From Pseudomonadota bacterium (lineage in GTDB: Bacteria; Pseudomonadota; Gammaproteobacteria; Pseudomonadales; UBA5518): a DNA stretch of 17,247 nucleotides. Each line of letters begins with the position of its first letter. The first letter of the stretch is position 1. Location: positions 1 through 17,247 of the forward strand of contig CAUJIL010000242.1 of the NCBI GenBank assembly GCA_963204845.1, in the 5' to 3' direction. Positions 1 through 8,512 of this stretch are shown piece after piece. Under the pieces are notes generated by a model, which searched no databases, was not told where the DNA came from, and saw only the letters and a list, made by a program, of their open reading frames with translations. Position numbers and translations under genes: made by a program.

Positions 1-1144
1 CAACCGGCGCGCTGCGCATCTCGCGCTCGATGCGCAGCACCAGCCCCATCATCGCGAACAGGATCAGCAGGCTGCTGCCGCCGTAGCTGAGGAACGGCAG
101 CGTCAGTCCCTTGGTGGGCAGCAACCCGGCGTTGACGCCGATGTTGATGAACACCTGTGCCGCGGTCAGCAGCGCGATGCCGAAGCACACGTAGGCGGGG
201 AACGTCTGCTGGCGCTGCGCGGCTTCGCTGCCGATGCGCATGATGCGCGCGATGAGCGCGGCGAACAGCGCGATGAACGCGACGCAGCCGACCAGTCCGA
301 GTTCCTCGGCGATGATCGCGAACACGAAGTCGGTGTGCGCCTCGGGCAGATAGAAGAGCTTCTGCACGCTGTTGCCGAGCCCCACGCCCAGCAACTCGCC
401 ACGGCCGAACGCGATCAGCGCCTGGGTCAGCTGGTAACCGCCGCCGAACTGCTCCGACCACGGATCGAGGAACGTGACCAACCGCTGCAGGCGATACGGC
501 GACCACACCGCCACCACCGCGGCGGCGCACAGCGCCAGCGCCAGCAGCACGCCGAACTGCAGCAACCGCGCCCCGCCGATGAACAGCATCGCCATCGCGG
601 TGCCGGCGATCACCACCGCCGCGCCGTAGTCCGGCTCGAGCAGCAGCAGACCCACGACGAGCACCAGCAGGCCGAGCGGCTTGAACATGCCCTTCCAGCG
701 GTTCTGCACCTCGTATTGGCGGCGCGTCATGTAGCCGGCGAGGTAGACCACGAAGAACAGTTTCATCAGTTCGGAAGGCTGCAGGTTGACCGGCCCGAAA
801 CCGATCCAGCGCGTCGCCCCGTTCACCTCGCGCCCGATCCCGGGCACCAGCAGCAGCGCGAGGATCACCATTCCCACGACCAGCAGCGAGGCCCCGGCGT
901 GCTCCCACACGCGCACCGGCACCTGCAGCGTGACCCACAGCGCGCCGGCCCCGAGCGTGAGATAAATGCCGTGGCGGACGATGTGATAGAAGGGATTGCC
1001 GTACTGCTCGGCCGCATAATCCATCGACGCGGACCCCATCATCACGAAGCCCGCCGCAGACAGCGCGATCACCAGTGCGAGCAGTTGCACATCCACCCCG
1101 CGGTCGCGGCGGATCAGCACGGTTTCCGTCTGCGTGGGCTGCAT
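1..1144 (-). CDS. ftsW: Septal peptidoglycan glycosyltransferase FtsW (3' end outside window)
   Basis: FtsW is the SEDS-family polymerase that links lipid II into glycan strands at the septum, working with the transpeptidase FtsI in the inner membrane. The 381 residues visible carry many hydrophobic segments. Family motifs in order are GREVNGATRWI (about 104-114), LQPSEL (121-126), EPDYG (170-174), YRLQRLVTFLDPW with the conserved loop aspartate (217-229), LPEAHTDFVFAIIAEELG (266-283) and KGLTLPFLSYGGSS (345-358). The frame is open at the window edge, so the short C-terminal tail is missing. The ATG lies one base after the murD stop (TGAGATG), with GGGAGG about 10 bases upstream inside murD, so translation is probably coupled. 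FtsW is distinguished from RodA by context: it is the last visible gene of the dcw cluster, where murG would be expected next. Confidence 0.96.
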   Translation of the reverse strand, partial: MQPTQTETVLIRRDRGVDVQLLALVIALSAAGFVMMGSASMDYAAEQYGNPFYHIVRHGIYLTLGAGALWVTLQVPVRVWEHAGASLLVVGMVILALLLVPGIGREVNGATRWIGFGPVNLQPSELMKLFFVVYLAGYMTRRQYEVQNRWKGMFKPLGLLVLVVGLLLLEPDYGAAVVIAGTAMAMLFIGGARLLQFGVLLALALCAAAVVAVWSPYRLQRLVTFLDPWSEQFGGGYQLTQALIAFGRGELLGVGLGNSVQKLFYLPEAHTDFVFAIIAEELGLVGCVAFIALFAALIARIMRIGSEAAQRQQTFPAYVCFGIALLTAAQVFINIGVNAGLLPTKGLTLPFLSYGGSSLLILFAMMGLVLRIEREMRSAPV

Positions 1145-1145
1145 C

Positions 1146-2510
1146 TCAGTCCGCGCCTCCCGCCGCCAGCGCCTGCACCGCGCGGGCGAATGCCGCGCCG
1201 CGCTCCTCGAAATTGCGGAACATGTCGAAACTCGCGCAGGCCGGCGACAGCAGCACGATGTCGCCCGTGCGTGCCAGTGCGCGCGCAACCGCCACCGCCT
1301 CGTCCATGCCGGCGGCGCGGTGCAGCTCGACCGCGCCGTCGAGCGCGCCCTGCAGCCGTGCGGCGGCCTCACCGATCAGCACCGCGGCGCGTCCCACGCG
1401 GCGCAGCTCGGCGGCCAGCGCGGAAAAATCGTTCTCCTTCGCCACCCCGCCGGCCAGCAGCACGATGCGCCCGCGGCAATCGTCCGCCAGTCCGCGCAGC
1501 GCGGCGACCGCGGCTGCCGCGTTGGTGCCCTTGGAGTCGTCGTACCAGTCGACGCCGTCGAGGCGGCGCACGTGCTGGCAGCGGTGCGGCAGGCCGCGAT
1601 ACCCGCGCAGCACCGCGAGCTGCGCGGCGCGCGGGATGCCGGCCGCATCGGCCAGCGCGAGCGCGGCGAGTGCGTTGCACACGTTGTGTCCACCGCGCAG
1701 CCCCAGCTCTGCCACCGCGAGCAGTGGTTGCTCGCCGTGCGCGAGCCACTGCCCGCCACCGGCCGTGACGAGCCCGTAGCCGCCATCGGCGGCCGGCCCG
1801 GCGCCGAAACTCGCGCGCGTGGCGGCACAGTCGGCTGCGGGAAAAGTGCGCGGATCGTCGCGGTTGACCACCACGTGGCGCGCGCCCTCGTAGATGCGCA
1901 GCTTCGCGCGGTGGTAGCTCTCGAGATCGGGGTAACGGTCGAGGTGGTCGGCCGCGAAGTTCAGCACGGTCGCCACGTCGGCGGCGAAGTCGATCACGGT
2001 CTCGAGCTGGAAGCTCGACAGCTCCAGCACGTACAGCGCCACCTCGGGATCGAGCAGATCGAGCGCCGGCGTGCCGAGATTGCCGCCGCAGCCGCAGCGG
2101 ATGCCGGCCGCGTTCGCCATCGCCCCGACCAGCGTGGTCACCGTGCTCTTGCCGTTGGTGCCGGTGATCGCGACGATCGGCGCACGCGCCTCGCGATGGA
2201 ACAGTTCGATGTCCCCGAGCACCACGGCACCGGCGGCGCGCGCGGCGGCGAGCGCGGGCTGCCGGGGGTCGACCCCGGGACTCACGACGAGTTCGGCCGC
2301 GCTGGCGAGAAACGTTGCGTCGAGCGCACCGGTACGCAGTTCGACGCCCGGGAACTCGGCCCGGAAGCGCTCGATGCCCGGCGGGTCCACGCGGCTGTCG
2401 GCGACCGCGAACGGCGCGCCACGGCGCGCCAGGAAACGCGCGCACGACAACCCGGTCAGGCCCATGCCGACCACGATCCGCCGTCCTTTCCGCGTTGCCT
2501 CGCGCTTCAT
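1146..2510 (-). CDS. murD: UDP-N-acetylmuramoyl-L-alanine--D-glutamate ligase MurD
   Basis: MurD adds D-glutamate to UDP-MurNAc-L-Ala in the cytoplasm using ATP. The 454-residue protein has an N-terminal Rossmann-like region with GMGLTG (15-20), the ATP loop GTNGKST (117-123), GGNLG (142-146), ELSSFQLE (163-170), and HLDRYP followed by RAKLRIYEG, whose lysine (about 203) is the expected carbamylated residue. Further on are GGHNVCNALAA (273-283), DDSKGTN (324-330) and the C-terminal LSPACASFDMFRNFEERG (421-438). Length matches the family. The ATG sits 12 bases after the mraY stop, with GGGAG at good spacing. The MurD rather than MurC or MurE assignment rests on the LSPACASFDMF block and the position between mraY and ftsW. 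Confidence 0.97.
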   Translation of the reverse strand: MKREATRKGRRIVVGMGLTGLSCARFLARRGAPFAVADSRVDPPGIERFRAEFPGVELRTGALDATFLASAAELVVSPGVDPRQPALAAARAAGAVVLGDIELFHREARAPIVAITGTNGKSTVTTLVGAMANAAGIRCGCGGNLGTPALDLLDPEVALYVLELSSFQLETVIDFAADVATVLNFAADHLDRYPDLESYHRAKLRIYEGARHVVVNRDDPRTFPAADCAATRASFGAGPAADGGYGLVTAGGGQWLAHGEQPLLAVAELGLRGGHNVCNALAALALADAAGIPRAAQLAVLRGYRGLPHRCQHVRRLDGVDWYDDSKGTNAAAAVAALRGLADDCRGRIVLLAGGVAKENDFSALAAELRRVGRAAVLIGEAAARLQGALDGAVELHRAAGMDEAVAVARALARTGDIVLLSPACASFDMFRNFEERGAAFARAVQALAAGGAD

Positions 2511-2522
2511 CGTCGCTCCCGC

Positions 2523-3605
2523 TCAGCGCAGCTTCAGCGTCGCCAGTCCGAACAGGACCAGCACGACGGTGATGATCCAGAAGCGCACGATCACGCGCGG
2601 TTCCGGCCAGCCTTTCAGTTCGAAATGGTGATGGATCGGCGCCATGCGGAAGTTCCGCTTGCCGGTCAGCTTGAACGAGCCCACCTGCAGCATCACCGAC
2701 ACGGTCTCCATCACGAACACGCCACCCATGATGAAGAACACGATCTCGTGGCGGACGATCACCGCGATCACGCCGAGCGCGGCGCCCAGCGCCAGCGCGC
2801 CGACGTCGCCCATGAACACCATCGCCGGATAGGTGTTGAACCACAGGAAGCCGAGACCGGCGCCCGCCAGCGCGCCGCAGAAGATCACCAGCTCGCCGGC
2901 GCCGGCGATGTACGGAATGTGCAGGTACGGCGCGAACTCGGCGTGTCCCGCCAGGTAGGCGATCACCGCCAGCGCGGCGGCGACCAGCACGCTCGGCATG
3001 ATCGCCAGGCCGTCGAGCCCGTCGGTCAGGTTGACCGCGTTGCTGGCCCCGACGATCACGAAATAGGCGAGCACCACGAACGCCGGCCCCAGCGCCAGCG
3101 TGACCTGCTTGAAGAACGGCACGATCAGCTGCGTCTCGGCCGGCGACACCGCGCTGGCGTACAGGTACAGCGCGGCGCCGGCACCGGCCAGCGACTGCCA
3201 GAAGTACTTCCAGCGCGCCGGCAGGCCGCGCGAGTCCTTCTCGACCACCTTGCGGTAGTCGTCGACCCAGCCGACCGCGCCGAAGGCCACGGTCACCGCG
3301 AGCACGACCCAGACGTAGCGGTTGTGCAGGTCCGCCCACAACAGCGTGCTGGCGACGATGCCGACCAGGATCAGCGCACCGCCCATGGTCGGCGTGCCCG
3401 CCTTGCTGAGGTGCGACTGCGGACCGTCGCTGCGCACGGTCTGCCCGATCTGCTCGCGGTTGAGCCGACGGATCATCGCCGGGCCCACCAGCAGCGTGAT
3501 CGCCAGCGCGGTCAGCACGCCGAGGATGCCGCGGAACGTCAGGTACTGGAACACCGCGAACACCTTCACGTAACCGCTCAGCCACTCCGCCAGCAACAGG
3601 AGCAT
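2523..3605 (-). CDS. mraY: Phospho-N-acetylmuramoyl-pentapeptide transferase MraY
   Basis: MraY transfers phospho-MurNAc-pentapeptide to undecaprenyl phosphate, making lipid I at the cytoplasmic face of the inner membrane. The product is 360 residues, the same length as the E. coli enzyme, with about ten hydrophobic segments. Visible landmarks are TPTMGGALIL (71-80), the catalytic aspartate pair WVDDYRK (D115, D116), NLTDGLDGLA (192-201), FMGDVGALALG with D267, the triple histidine PIHHHFELKGWPE (324-336) and a C-terminal LATLKLR. The ATG overlaps the murF stop by one base (TGATG). The same frame stays open upstream into murF, but that part is not MraY-like. Identification is unambiguous. Confidence 0.98.
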   Translation of the reverse strand: MLLLLAEWLSGYVKVFAVFQYLTFRGILGVLTALAITLLVGPAMIRRLNREQIGQTVRSDGPQSHLSKAGTPTMGGALILVGIVASTLLWADLHNRYVWVVLAVTVAFGAVGWVDDYRKVVEKDSRGLPARWKYFWQSLAGAGAALYLYASAVSPAETQLIVPFFKQVTLALGPAFVVLAYFVIVGASNAVNLTDGLDGLAIMPSVLVAAALAVIAYLAGHAEFAPYLHIPYIAGAGELVIFCGALAGAGLGFLWFNTYPAMVFMGDVGALALGAALGVIAVIVRHEIVFFIMGGVFVMETVSVMLQVGSFKLTGKRNFRMAPIHHHFELKGWPEPRVIVRFWIITVVLVLFGLATLKLR

Positions 3606-4987
3606 CAGTGCGTCCCCGTCCCGGCCGCGCCGGGTTGTGCGTCGATCAGCGCGTTCACCACGCGTTCCATCCCGGCCGAGCGCGATCCCTTGACCAGCAG
3701 CACACAGCCGGCATGGTCGAAGGCGCGGCACGCAGCGATCAGTTCGTCCTGCGTCACGAAGGCGCGCGCACCGGCGCCGAACCCTTCCGCCACGGCCGCG
3801 GCATGCTCGCCGCAGGCCAGCAGTTGCCCGATACCGGCCACCCGTGCGTGCGCACCCACCTCCCGATGCAGCTCGCGACTCCCGGGCCCGAGCTCCGCCA
3901 TCGCGCCGAGCACCAGCACGCGCTCGCCGTCGAAGCTCGCCAGTGAGTCGATCGCCGCGCGCACCGAACCGGGATTGGCGTTGTAGGTGTCGTCGATCAG
4001 CAGCGCGCCGTGCACGCTGGTGCGCGGCTGCATGCGTCCGGCGACCGGAAGCACCGACTGCAACCCCAGGCGAATGGCCTCCGGCGCGACGCCGAGCGCA
4101 ACGCCCACCGCCGCGGCGCAGACCGCGTTGGCCACCTGCTGCACGCCCGGCACCGCCAGTCGTACCTCGCTGGCCCCCGCCGGCGTGATCAGGCGAAAGC
4201 GCGCGCAACCGGCGGTGAGCGCGATGCCTTCGGCACGCACGTCGGCGAGCGCATCGCCGCGTGCGCTCGCGCCGATCACGCGCCGCGCACCGATGCGCTC
4301 GCGCCACGCGTCGGCGAAAGGCTCGTCGAGGTTCAGCACCGCGACGCCACCGGGAGCAAGCGCGTCGTAGATCTCGCCCTTGGTGCGCGCGACCTCCGCC
4401 AGCGTGCCGAAGCCTTGCAGGTGCGCCGGCAGCGCGTTGGTGACCAATGCCACGTCGGGGCGCACGAAGGCGCCGAGGTACGCGATGTCGCCGGGCTTGC
4501 CGGCGCCCATCTCGATCACCGCTGCGCGCGCCTCGGGATCGAGACCCAGCAGCATCAGCGGCACGCCGATCTCGTTGTTCAGGTTGCCGGTGGTGGCATG
4601 CACCGGGCCACCGGTGCGCAGGATCGCCGCGATCATCTCCCGCGTCGTGGTCTTGCCGGCGCTGCCGGTCAGCGCGACCACCGGGCCGCCGAAGGCCTCG
4701 CGGTTATAACGTGCGATCTCCCCGAGCGCCCGCAGGGTGTCGGGCACCAGCAGCAGCGGAATGCCGGCCGTGACCGGTCGCGAGCACAGCAGCGCGGCGG
4801 CCCCGCGGCGCTCGGCCTCGGCGACGAAGGCGTGGCCGTCGAAACGCTCACCGACCAGCGCGACGAACAGGCTGCCGGGTGCGAGCGTGCGCGAATCGGT
4901 GGCAACGGCCGTGAACCGCGCCGCGCGCGCGGGCGCCGCGAGGCCCAGCACGCCTGCGATCTCGGCCAGGTCCATCGCGCGCATCAT
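3605..4987 (-). CDS. murF: UDP-N-acetylmuramoyl-tripeptide--D-alanyl-D-alanine ligase MurF
   Basis: MurF adds D-Ala-D-Ala to UDP-MurNAc-tripeptide, the last cytoplasmic step before MraY. The 460-residue protein shows a short N-terminal uridine-binding domain (DSRTLAPGSLFVAL, 31-44), the ATP loop GSAGKTTT (108-115), GNLNNEIGVPL (134-144), EMGAGKPGDI (159-168), AHLQGFG (188-194), the MurF-type DDTYNANPGS (332-341) and a C-terminal VKGSRSAGME. The ATG at 4987 overlaps the murE stop as ATGATG. A second ATG follows immediately, and a third at 4975 could also serve. GGGAG lies about 10 bases upstream. One oddity is that the usual G-x-H-N-x-x-N-A block of Mur ligases reads GVQQVANA here (281-288). 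Confidence 0.97.
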   Translation of the reverse strand: MMRAMDLAEIAGVLGLAAPARAARFTAVATDSRTLAPGSLFVALVGERFDGHAFVAEAERRGAAALLCSRPVTAGIPLLLVPDTLRALGEIARYNREAFGGPVVALTGSAGKTTTREMIAAILRTGGPVHATTGNLNNEIGVPLMLLGLDPEARAAVIEMGAGKPGDIAYLGAFVRPDVALVTNALPAHLQGFGTLAEVARTKGEIYDALAPGGVAVLNLDEPFADAWRERIGARRVIGASARGDALADVRAEGIALTAGCARFRLITPAGASEVRLAVPGVQQVANAVCAAAVGVALGVAPEAIRLGLQSVLPVAGRMQPRTSVHGALLIDDTYNANPGSVRAAIDSLASFDGERVLVLGAMAELGPGSRELHREVGAHARVAGIGQLLACGEHAAAVAEGFGAGARAFVTQDELIAACRAFDHAGCVLLVKGSRSAGMERVVNALIDAQPGAAGTGTH

Positions 4988-6474
4988 GGCCGCGGCTCCC
5001 GCGCGGCCAGCGCCTCGCGCGCGACCAGCGCATCGCTGAACGGCACGCGCACCCCGGCGGTTTCCTGGTAATCCTCGTGTCCCTTGCCGGCGATCAGCAC
5101 GCAGTCGCCCGGCGCCGCCGCGGCGATCGCCTGGCGGATCGCCAGCGCGCGGTCGCTTTCGCGCCGCGCCAGCGCCGCCGGGATGCCGGTGGCGATCTCG
5201 TCGATGATCGCGAGCGGATCCTCGCCGCGCGGGTTGTCGCTGGTGATCACGACCTCGTCGGCGTTCTCCCACGCGATGCGCCCCATCAGCGGCCGCTTCG
5301 CGCGGTCACGGTCGCCGCCGCAGCCGAACACACACCACAGCCGGCCACGGGTGTGTTCGCGCAGCGCACGCAGCGTCTGCTCGAGTGCATCCGGCGAGTG
5401 CGCGTAGTCGACGATCACCAGCGGCCCCGTGCCGCGGTCGATCCGCTGCATGCGTCCGGGCACCGGCGCCGTGCGCCCGAGCACCGCCAGGGCGTCGGCG
5501 AGCGTTACGCCGTTTACGCACAGCGCCCCGAGCACCGCCAGCGCGTTGCCGAGGTTGAAGCGCCCGAGCAGCGGCACGCGCAGCGTGCCCTCGCCCCACG
5601 GGCTCACGATGTCGGCGCGCAGGGCACCCGGTTCGGCGGCAATGCCGAGCGCGCCGAGCGTCGCGTCGCGGCCGGCGAGCGAGTAGCCGACCGCCTGCAC
5701 ACCGGCGGGCAGCGTGCGCAGCAGCTGCCGTCCCCAGTCGTCGTCGGTGTTGATCACGGCGTGGCGCAGCCCCGGGTGGGCGAACAGCAGCCGCTTCGCG
5801 GCGCCGTAGTTCTCCAGCGTGCCGTGGTAGTCCAGGTGGTCGTGGCTGAGATTGGTGAACACCGCGGTGCGGAAGTGCAGCGCGCGCACCCGCCCCTGCT
5901 CGAGCGCGTGCGAGGAAACCTCGATCGCCGCGGCGCGCGCACCGCCGGCGCGCAGTCCGGCCAGCATGCGCTGGATCGCGACCGCGTCCGGCGTGGTATG
6001 GCGGGTTGCCTCGAGGCTGCCCGGGAATCCCCAGCCGATCGTACCGATCACGCCGCAGCGCGTGCCGAGTGCAGCGAGCGCGCTCGCGATCAGCTGCGAG
6101 CAGGTGGTCTTGCCATTGGTGCCGGTGACGCCAATCAGCAGCAACTCGCGCGAGGGATCGCCGTAAAAACGGCCGGCGATCTCGCTGACCCGCTCGGCGA
6201 GCCGCTGCACCGGCACGACCGCTGCCACCGGCGCCGCGCAGGCGGCGGCATCGGCCAGCACCACGCGCGCGCCACGCGCGAGCGCGTCGGCCGCGAACGC
6301 CATGCCGTCGTGGTGCGCGCCGCGCACCGCGATGAATGCATCGCCGGGCCGCACCTCGCGGCTGTCGAGCGTGAGCCCGGTCACCGCGAGCGCGCCGTGC
6401 GCGCTGCCCGCGAACTCGGGCAACAGCGCCGCGAGCGTGCGCGGCGTGACGTCGGTCACGGCGGCGGCGTTCAT
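4984..6474 (-). CDS. murE: UDP-MurNAc-L-Ala-D-Glu--meso-diaminopimelate ligase MurE
   Basis: MurE adds the third stem-peptide residue to UDP-MurNAc-L-Ala-D-Glu in the cytoplasm. The 496-residue product has an N-terminal domain with TLDSREVRPGDAFIA (35-49), the ATP loop GTNGKTT (118-124), TTPDA (160-164), EVSSHALEQGR (185-195), NLSHDHLDYH (208-217), the lysine expected to be carbamylated in YGAAKRLLF (K227), GRFNLGNALA (304-313), DYAHSPDALE (356-365) and FGCGGDRDRAKRP (383-395). The DNPR motif (413-416) is the meso-diaminopimelate specificity signature, so the peptidoglycan is predicted to be the Gram-negative mDAP type. The ATG overlaps the ftsI stop by four bases (ATGA). The frame runs on upstream without similarity to MurE. 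Confidence 0.98.
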   Translation of the reverse strand: MNAAAVTDVTPRTLAALLPEFAGSAHGALAVTGLTLDSREVRPGDAFIAVRGAHHDGMAFAADALARGARVVLADAAACAAPVAAVVPVQRLAERVSEIAGRFYGDPSRELLLIGVTGTNGKTTCSQLIASALAALGTRCGVIGTIGWGFPGSLEATRHTTPDAVAIQRMLAGLRAGGARAAAIEVSSHALEQGRVRALHFRTAVFTNLSHDHLDYHGTLENYGAAKRLLFAHPGLRHAVINTDDDWGRQLLRTLPAGVQAVGYSLAGRDATLGALGIAAEPGALRADIVSPWGEGTLRVPLLGRFNLGNALAVLGALCVNGVTLADALAVLGRTAPVPGRMQRIDRGTGPLVIVDYAHSPDALEQTLRALREHTRGRLWCVFGCGGDRDRAKRPLMGRIAWENADEVVITSDNPRGEDPLAIIDEIATGIPAALARRESDRALAIRQAIAAAAPGDCVLIAGKGHEDYQETAGVRVPFSDALVAREALAAREPRP

Positions 6475-8204
6475 GCCGGCGTCCTCGCCGGCGACTGTTC
6501 CACCGGCAGGATTTCCTCGAGATCGTCGGGCGCGACGTTCATCAGGCGCAGCGCCCCGGCGACCACGGTCGAGAACACCGGCGCGGCGATCGCGCCGCCA
6601 TAATAGACGCCGCCGCGCGGGTCGCTGACGATCACCACACCGACCACGCGCGGATCGCTGGACGGGGCGAAACCCGCGAACAGCGAGACGTAACGGTTCG
6701 GCTCGTAGCCGCTCGGCCCCAGCCGGTGCACGGTGCCGGTCTTGCCGGCCACCGTGTAACCCTTGATGGCCGCCCTGACGGCGGTCCCGCCGGGCTGCGT
6801 CACGGTGCGCATCATCGCGACCAGTTCGGTGACCGACTCGCGTTCGTAGACCTGCTTGCCGGGCGGCGCCTCGCGCGCGCGCAGCAGCGTGATCGGGCGC
6901 TCGACACCGCCGGCGGCGAGGATCGTGTACGCGCGGGCCAGCTGCAGCGGCGTGACCGACAGGCCGTAACCGAACGCGAAGTTCGCGCGCGCCACTTCGC
7001 CCCATTTGCGCGGAGCAGGCAGCAGCCCGACGCTCTCGCCCGGGAAGCCGGTGCCCAGCGACTGGCCCAGCCCGGCGCGCACGAACACGTCGCGGATCGC
7101 GTCCGGCTCCAGCGACAACGCGATCTTCGTCGTGGCGACCTGGCTGGACTTGGTGATCACGCCGCCGAGCGTCAGCAGCCCGTAGTTGTGGTGATCGCGG
7201 AACGTCTTGCGCCCGACGCGGATGTAGCCCGGCGAGGTCTCGATCGTCATGCCCGGGTGGTACTTGCCGCTTTCCAGTGCGGCCAGCATCGTCAGCGGCT
7301 TGACCGTCGAGCCGGGCTCGAACAGGTCGGTGATCGCGCGGTTGCGCAGCGCCTGCCCGACACCGGCGCCGCGGTTGTTCGGGTTGTACGACGGCACGTT
7401 GGCCATCGCGAGCACTTCGCCGGTGCGGGCATCGATCAGCACCACGCAGCCGGATTCGGCGCCGGCGGCCTCCACGGCCTTGGTCAGCTCGCGGTGCGCG
7501 AGGTACTGCATGCGCAGGTCGATGCCGAGATCGAGCGCACGCCCCGGACGCGCCGGGCTGATCTCCTGCACATCGCGGATCACGTGGCCGAACAGGTCCT
7601 TGATGATCTGCTTCGATCCCTGCACGCCGGCCAGCCACTCGTCGTAGGCGAGCTCGATGCCCTCCTGGCCACGGTCGTCGACGTCGGTGAACCCGATCAC
7701 GTGCGCAGCGATCTGTCCGGCCGGGTAGAAGCGCTGGTATTCACGGCGTGCGTAGACGCCCGGGATGCCGAGATCGAGCACGCGCCGGGCGTCGGCCGGC
7801 GTCATGCGCCGGCGCAGGTACGCGAACTCGCGCGTCGCCATACCCCGCAGCTTCGCTTCGAGTTCCGCGCGCGGTGAACCGAGCGCCGCGGCGAAGCGAT
7901 TCCAGTCCTCGTCCCGGATGCCGGCGATCAGCTGGCGGGGGTTCGCCCACACCGTCTGCACCGGCGTGCTGATCGCCAGCGGCTCGCCGTTGCGATCCGC
8001 GATGATTCCGCGGTGCGCCGGGATCGGCTCGACGCGCAGCGAGCGCGCGTTGCCCTGTTTCTGCAGGAACCGGTAGCCACGCTCGGTATCGAGCACCTGC
8101 AGCGACACCAGCCGCGCGACCAGCATCAGCAGCAGGCAGCCGAGCCCCAGCCCGACCGCACGGATGCGCCACGGCGCGATGGCGGCGACGGGGCGCGTCT
8201 TCAT
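6471..8204 (-). CDS. ftsI: Septal peptidoglycan transpeptidase FtsI (PBP3)
   Basis: FtsI is the class B penicillin-binding protein that cross-links septal peptidoglycan in the periplasm, in complex with FtsW and FtsQLB. The 577-residue protein has a short basic cytoplasmic start, one membrane helix (about 17-36), a pedestal domain (AHRGIIADRNGEPLA, 63-77) and a transpeptidase domain. Catalytic motifs are STVK (S299, K302) and KTGT (488-491). The middle motif reads SSQ (353-355), where SxN is usual. The ATG overlaps the ftsL stop by four bases (ATGA). Length is close to E. coli FtsI (588). Context within the dcw cluster separates it from PBP2/MrdA. Confidence 0.97.
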   Translation of the reverse strand: MKTRPVAAIAPWRIRAVGLGLGCLLLMLVARLVSLQVLDTERGYRFLQKQGNARSLRVEPIPAHRGIIADRNGEPLAISTPVQTVWANPRQLIAGIRDEDWNRFAAALGSPRAELEAKLRGMATREFAYLRRRMTPADARRVLDLGIPGVYARREYQRFYPAGQIAAHVIGFTDVDDRGQEGIELAYDEWLAGVQGSKQIIKDLFGHVIRDVQEISPARPGRALDLGIDLRMQYLAHRELTKAVEAAGAESGCVVLIDARTGEVLAMANVPSYNPNNRGAGVGQALRNRAITDLFEPGSTVKPLTMLAALESGKYHPGMTIETSPGYIRVGRKTFRDHHNYGLLTLGGVITKSSQVATTKIALSLEPDAIRDVFVRAGLGQSLGTGFPGESVGLLPAPRKWGEVARANFAFGYGLSVTPLQLARAYTILAAGGVERPITLLRAREAPPGKQVYERESVTELVAMMRTVTQPGGTAVRAAIKGYTVAGKTGTVHRLGPSGYEPNRYVSLFAGFAPSSDPRVVGVVIVSDPRGGVYYGGAIAAPVFSTVVAGALRLMNVAPDDLEEILPVEQSPARTPA

Positions 8205-8512
8205 TCGGCCACCAGCACGCGGAATTCCCCCTCGACCGGAGCCATGCGCAAGCGCTCGCGCGCGATCGACTCCACCCGCCCGTGCGAGGACAGCGTGCCG
8301 CGCTCGAGCAGCAACTGCCGCCATTCGATCTGGATCTCGTTCTCGTCACGCCGCTCGCGCTCGAGGCTACGGAACAGCTCGCGCGAGGTGTGCGCCGCAT
8401 AGATCACGCCGAAGGAGCTCGCTACGGCGAGTACCAGCAGCACCAGCGCGACCCACGGCCAGCGCTCGCCACGCGCGCGCTGGGGCTCATTGCCTTGCTC
8501 GCCCGCGCTCAC
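8201..8512 (-). CDS. ftsL: Cell division protein FtsL
   Basis: FtsL is a small bitopic divisome protein that pairs with FtsB through a periplasmic coiled coil and activates FtsWI. The 103-residue product has a polar cytoplasmic start, one membrane helix (about 19-39) and a charged heptad-like segment (about 43-72). It ends with RVESIARERLRMAPV, like the conserved C-terminal region of the family. Primary sequence is poorly conserved, so the call rests mainly on topology, length and position between rsmH and ftsI. The start is GTG at 8512, overlapping the rsmH stop as GTGA. No in-frame ATG precedes the membrane helix, and GGGAGG lies about 7 bases upstream. Confidence 0.9.
   Translation of the reverse strand: MSAGEQGNEPQRARGERWPWVALVLLVLAVASSFGVIYAAHTSRELFRSLERERRDENEIQIEWRQLLLERGTLSSHGRVESIARERLRMAPVEGEFRVLVAE

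Noticed and set aside
1134..3986. Very long plus-strand open frame (950 codons) antisense to murD, mraY and murF, with several others like it across the window
   Set aside because: It is the G+C-rich shadow of real genes: the product is His/Arg/Gln-rich with no recognisable motif, while the minus-strand frames give complete Mur proteins.
4988..5272. Upstream in-frame extension of murF (start at 5272), and similar extensions of murE (to 7638) and mraY (to 4307)
   Set aside because: The added residues read over the preceding gene in another frame and have no similarity to the families. Family-length starts with stop/start overlaps exist downstream.
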